From assembly GCF_016834655.1 (NCBI RefSeq), contig NZ_JAENHP010000031.1, forward strand, positions 1-64,000: a DNA stretch of 64,000 bases. Direction: 5' to 3'. The notes beneath the pieces were generated by a model. That model searched no databases. It was not told where the DNA came from and saw only the letters and a program-made list of their open reading frames with translations. The position numbers were made by a program, and so were the translations under genes. Source of the stretch: Paractinoplanes ovalisporus (GTDB lineage Bacteria; Actinomycetota; Actinomycetes; Mycobacteriales; Micromonosporaceae). The first letter of the stretch is position 1; the number at the start of each line of letters is the position of its first letter. Positions 62,264-64,000 of this stretch are shown piece by piece.

Positions 62264-64000
62264 TCAGCTCACCTGAGTGAGGTCGTAAACCGTACTACCG
62301 CCCACGGTCGTAGCCGTGTAGTTGTCCGCCACCCAGGAGGCGATCTGACCGGCTTCCGTGGACTCACCACCCATACCGCCACCTCCGCCGCCCATACCGC
62401 CACCGGAGATGTAGTAGTGGATCTCTCCAGCCGCCACATAGGCCTGGAACTCCTCCAGCGTGGGTGACGGATCACTGCCGTTCCAGCCGCCCAAAGCGAT
62501 CACCGAGGTCCCGCTGGCCAATTCATAGTTGGCAGCCGACGTAGCCCCACTGACCGCAGCCGACCACTTGGTACCGCTCGCCTCCAACAGAGCAGTCAGC
62601 TCACTGTTGGCAGTCTCACCACCACCCGGAGCCCCGGACAAGGACGACCCCCCGCTCGCCCCCGATGGGGCGTTACCGGACGGGGCCTCCGCCGCCCCGC
62701 CGGAAGACGACCCCGAGCCCGGACCTCCGTTCGACGAGCCGTCAGATCCCTCGCTGCGGTCGAATCCACCACCCTGCGTACCTCTGCCTCCAAATCCACC
62801 CCCCGTTCCGGCGGCAGACGACGGCCCGGACGACGGAATGGACCCGCTGTGGGCAACGGAAGCGGTAGCCGCCCCATAAGCAGCCCCACCCACCCCCGCC
62901 GAAAGAATCGCCACAACCAGCGCAACCACAACACCCCGCCGCAACGGAACCAGCAGCACCACCGCCACCAGGACCCCAAGAAGCGAGACCCACCGCAGCC
63001 CCGGCATCCAGTCAACCCGCCCGAGCAGCACCCACGCCCATACCGCGGTGGCCGCGATCATCGCCGACAACCCAGCCCGCCCCCACAGCGAGCCCCGCCG
63101 ATCCCACATGACACGCCCGCCAAGAGCGACCAGTGCGGCGATTCCGGGCGCCAGGGCCACGGTGTAGTACGGATGGATGGTTCCGCTCATGTACGAGAAC
63201 GTGACCCCGGTGACCAGTACCCAGCCGCCCCACATCAGCGCCCCGGCGCGGGTCCGGTCGGTGCGCGGGGCCCGCCACGTGGCCGCCAGCACGGCCACCA
63301 GACCGATCAACGCGGCCGGCAGCAGCCACGAGATTTCGAGCCCCATCGACGTCCCGAAGAGCCGCCCGATGCCGGTCGCGCCCCCGAACGAGGAATTTGA
63401 AGACGACCCGCCGCCGGAACCGCCCAGGATGCGGCCGAGCCCGTTGTAGCCGAGGGCCAGCTCCCACAGCGTGTTGTTGGTCGACCCGGCGATGAACGGC
63501 CGCGACGACGCCGGCCACAGCGACACCAGCGCCACGTACCAGCCGGCCGAGACGATCAGCGCGAGACCGGCGATCAGCAGGTCACGGATGCGCCGCCCGA
63601 GGCCGGTGGGCGCGGCGACCAGGTAGACCAGCGCGAACGCGGGCAGCACGAGGAACGCCTGCATCATCTTGGTCAGGAAACCGAAGCCCAGCAGGACGCC
63701 AGTGAGCGCGAGCCACTTCCAGGACGCCTTTTCCAGGGCCCGTACGGTCGTGTACGCCCCGGCCGTCATCAGCAGCACGAGCAGCGCGTCGGGGTTGTCG
63801 TAACGGAACATCAGCACGGCCACGGGGGTGAGCGCCAGCGCCGCCCCCGCGACCAGGCCCGCCGCCTGCCCGGACCAGCGTTTCACCGCCGCGTACAGGA
63901 ACCAGACACTGGCCACGCCCATCAGCGCCTGTGGGGCCAGGATCGCCCAGCTGTTGACGCCGAAGATGCGCGCGGACAGGCCCATCACCCACATCGCGGC
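62264..64000 (-). CDS. GT39-family membrane glycosyltransferase, N-terminal end beyond the window
   Basis: At least 578 residues. The frame is open to the window edge, and the first visible residues (AAMWVMGLSARIFG) match an internal motif of the family, so the true start lies outside. About nine hydrophobic helices (ArnT/PMT-like, using polyprenyl-phosphate sugars), then a Gly/Ser/Pro-rich extracytoplasmic stretch and a C-terminal domain with ELTALLEASGTKWSAA and VIALGGWNGSDPSPTLEEFQAYV, typical of actinobacterial members. The Gly-rich GGGMGGGGGGMGG is part of the mature domain. Confidence 0.92.
   Translation of the reverse strand, partial: AAMWVMGLSARIFGVNSWAILAPQALMGVASVWFLYAAVKRWSGQAAGLVAGAALALTPVAVLMFRYDNPDALLVLLMTAGAYTTVRALEKASWKWLALTGVLLGFGFLTKMMQAFLVLPAFALVYLVAAPTGLGRRIRDLLIAGLALIVSAGWYVALVSLWPASSRPFIAGSTNNTLWELALGYNGLGRILGGSGGGSSSNSSFGGATGIGRLFGTSMGLEISWLLPAALIGLVAVLAATWRAPRTDRTRAGALMWGGWVLVTGVTFSYMSGTIHPYYTVALAPGIAALVALGGRVMWDRRGSLWGRAGLSAMIAATAVWAWVLLGRVDWMPGLRWVSLLGVLVAVVLLVPLRRGVVVALVVAILSAGVGGAAYGAATASVAHSGSIPSSGPSSAAGTGGGFGGRGTQGGGFDRSEGSDGSSNGGPGSGSSSGGAAEAPSGNAPSGASGGSSLSGAPGGGETANSELTALLEASGTKWSAAVSGATSAANYELASGTSVIALGGWNGSDPSPTLEEFQAYVAAGEIHYYISGGGMGGGGGGMGGESTEAGQIASWVADNYTATTVGGSTVYDLTQVS

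Overview
The window is very GC-rich DNA with many GTG starts, short ATGA/GTGA gene overlaps and actinobacterial gene families (DUF6230/DUF6114, DUF2277, YcnI-like DUF1775, M56 protease/BlaI pairs). It reads as a chromosomal segment from a filamentous actinomycete of the Micromonosporaceae, probably Actinoplanes or a close relative. The genus is an inference from gene content. I see no rRNA, tRNA, prophage, insertion sequence or CRISPR array. About 45 protein genes are supported. The first (cydD) and last (a GT39-type glycosyltransferase) run off the window edges.

Layout. 1-4.7 kb: cydA-cydB-cydD (bd-type oxidase and its ABC exporter) on the minus strand, divergent from a BlaI-type repressor and M56 protease (4.8-6.0 kb) across a cluster of overlapping dyads. 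6.1-7.3 kb: a c-di-AMP (ydaO-yuaA) riboswitch controls a secreted NlpC/P60 hydrolase. 7.5-9.9 kb: an AAA+ ATPase coupled to a TPR membrane protein. 10.4-14.6 kb: a YcnI-like protein, a two-component system and a LolA-like protein. 14.6-17.5 kb: trpB-trpA-gntR behind a long inverted repeat. 17.5-22.9 kb: DUF2277, DUF1992, the DUF6114/DUF6230 pair and a class A penicillin-binding protein. 22.9-26.2 kb: two sensor kinases without a response regulator. 26.1-31.0 kb: xanthine-dehydrogenase-type molybdenum hydroxylase genes and a membrane protein.

31-44 kb: a secreted RICIN/beta-helix protein and an alginate-lyase-like enzyme lie behind a LacI-type palindrome. They are followed by a divergent SDR/TetR pair with four copies of one operator, an FAD dehydrogenase, a LacI regulator with a tandem-repeated 5' end, an MFS exporter, a RICIN membrane protein and a secreted peptidase. 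44-54 kb: a VIT/VWA protein with a MerR regulator, a cyclase-family hydrolase, a large secreted metalloprotease, an ABC exporter and a NarL-type two-component system. 54-64 kb: an M19 dipeptidase, a GH26-like secreted glycosidase, a 19-residue lysine-rich ORF, a GGDEF-EAL protein, a small hypothetical gene, a 68-bp tandem array and the glycosyltransferase.

Recurring features. Minisatellite-like tandem repeats of many periods (18, 20, 27, 35, 45, 57, 66 and 68 bp) fill several gaps and also enter coding sequence as Pro/Thr/Ala-rich repeats (CydD, the AAA protein, the alginate lyase). Several regulators sit beside clear dyads that look like their own operators (BlaI, GntR, TetR, MerR). The least explained items are the insertion inside CydD carrying two DnaA-box-like words, the inverted-repeat-controlled trpBA-gntR unit, the lacI start duplicated in a frame-shifting 35-bp repeat, the lysine-rich mini-ORF, and the 68-bp array beside a hypothetical ORF with no nearby stop.
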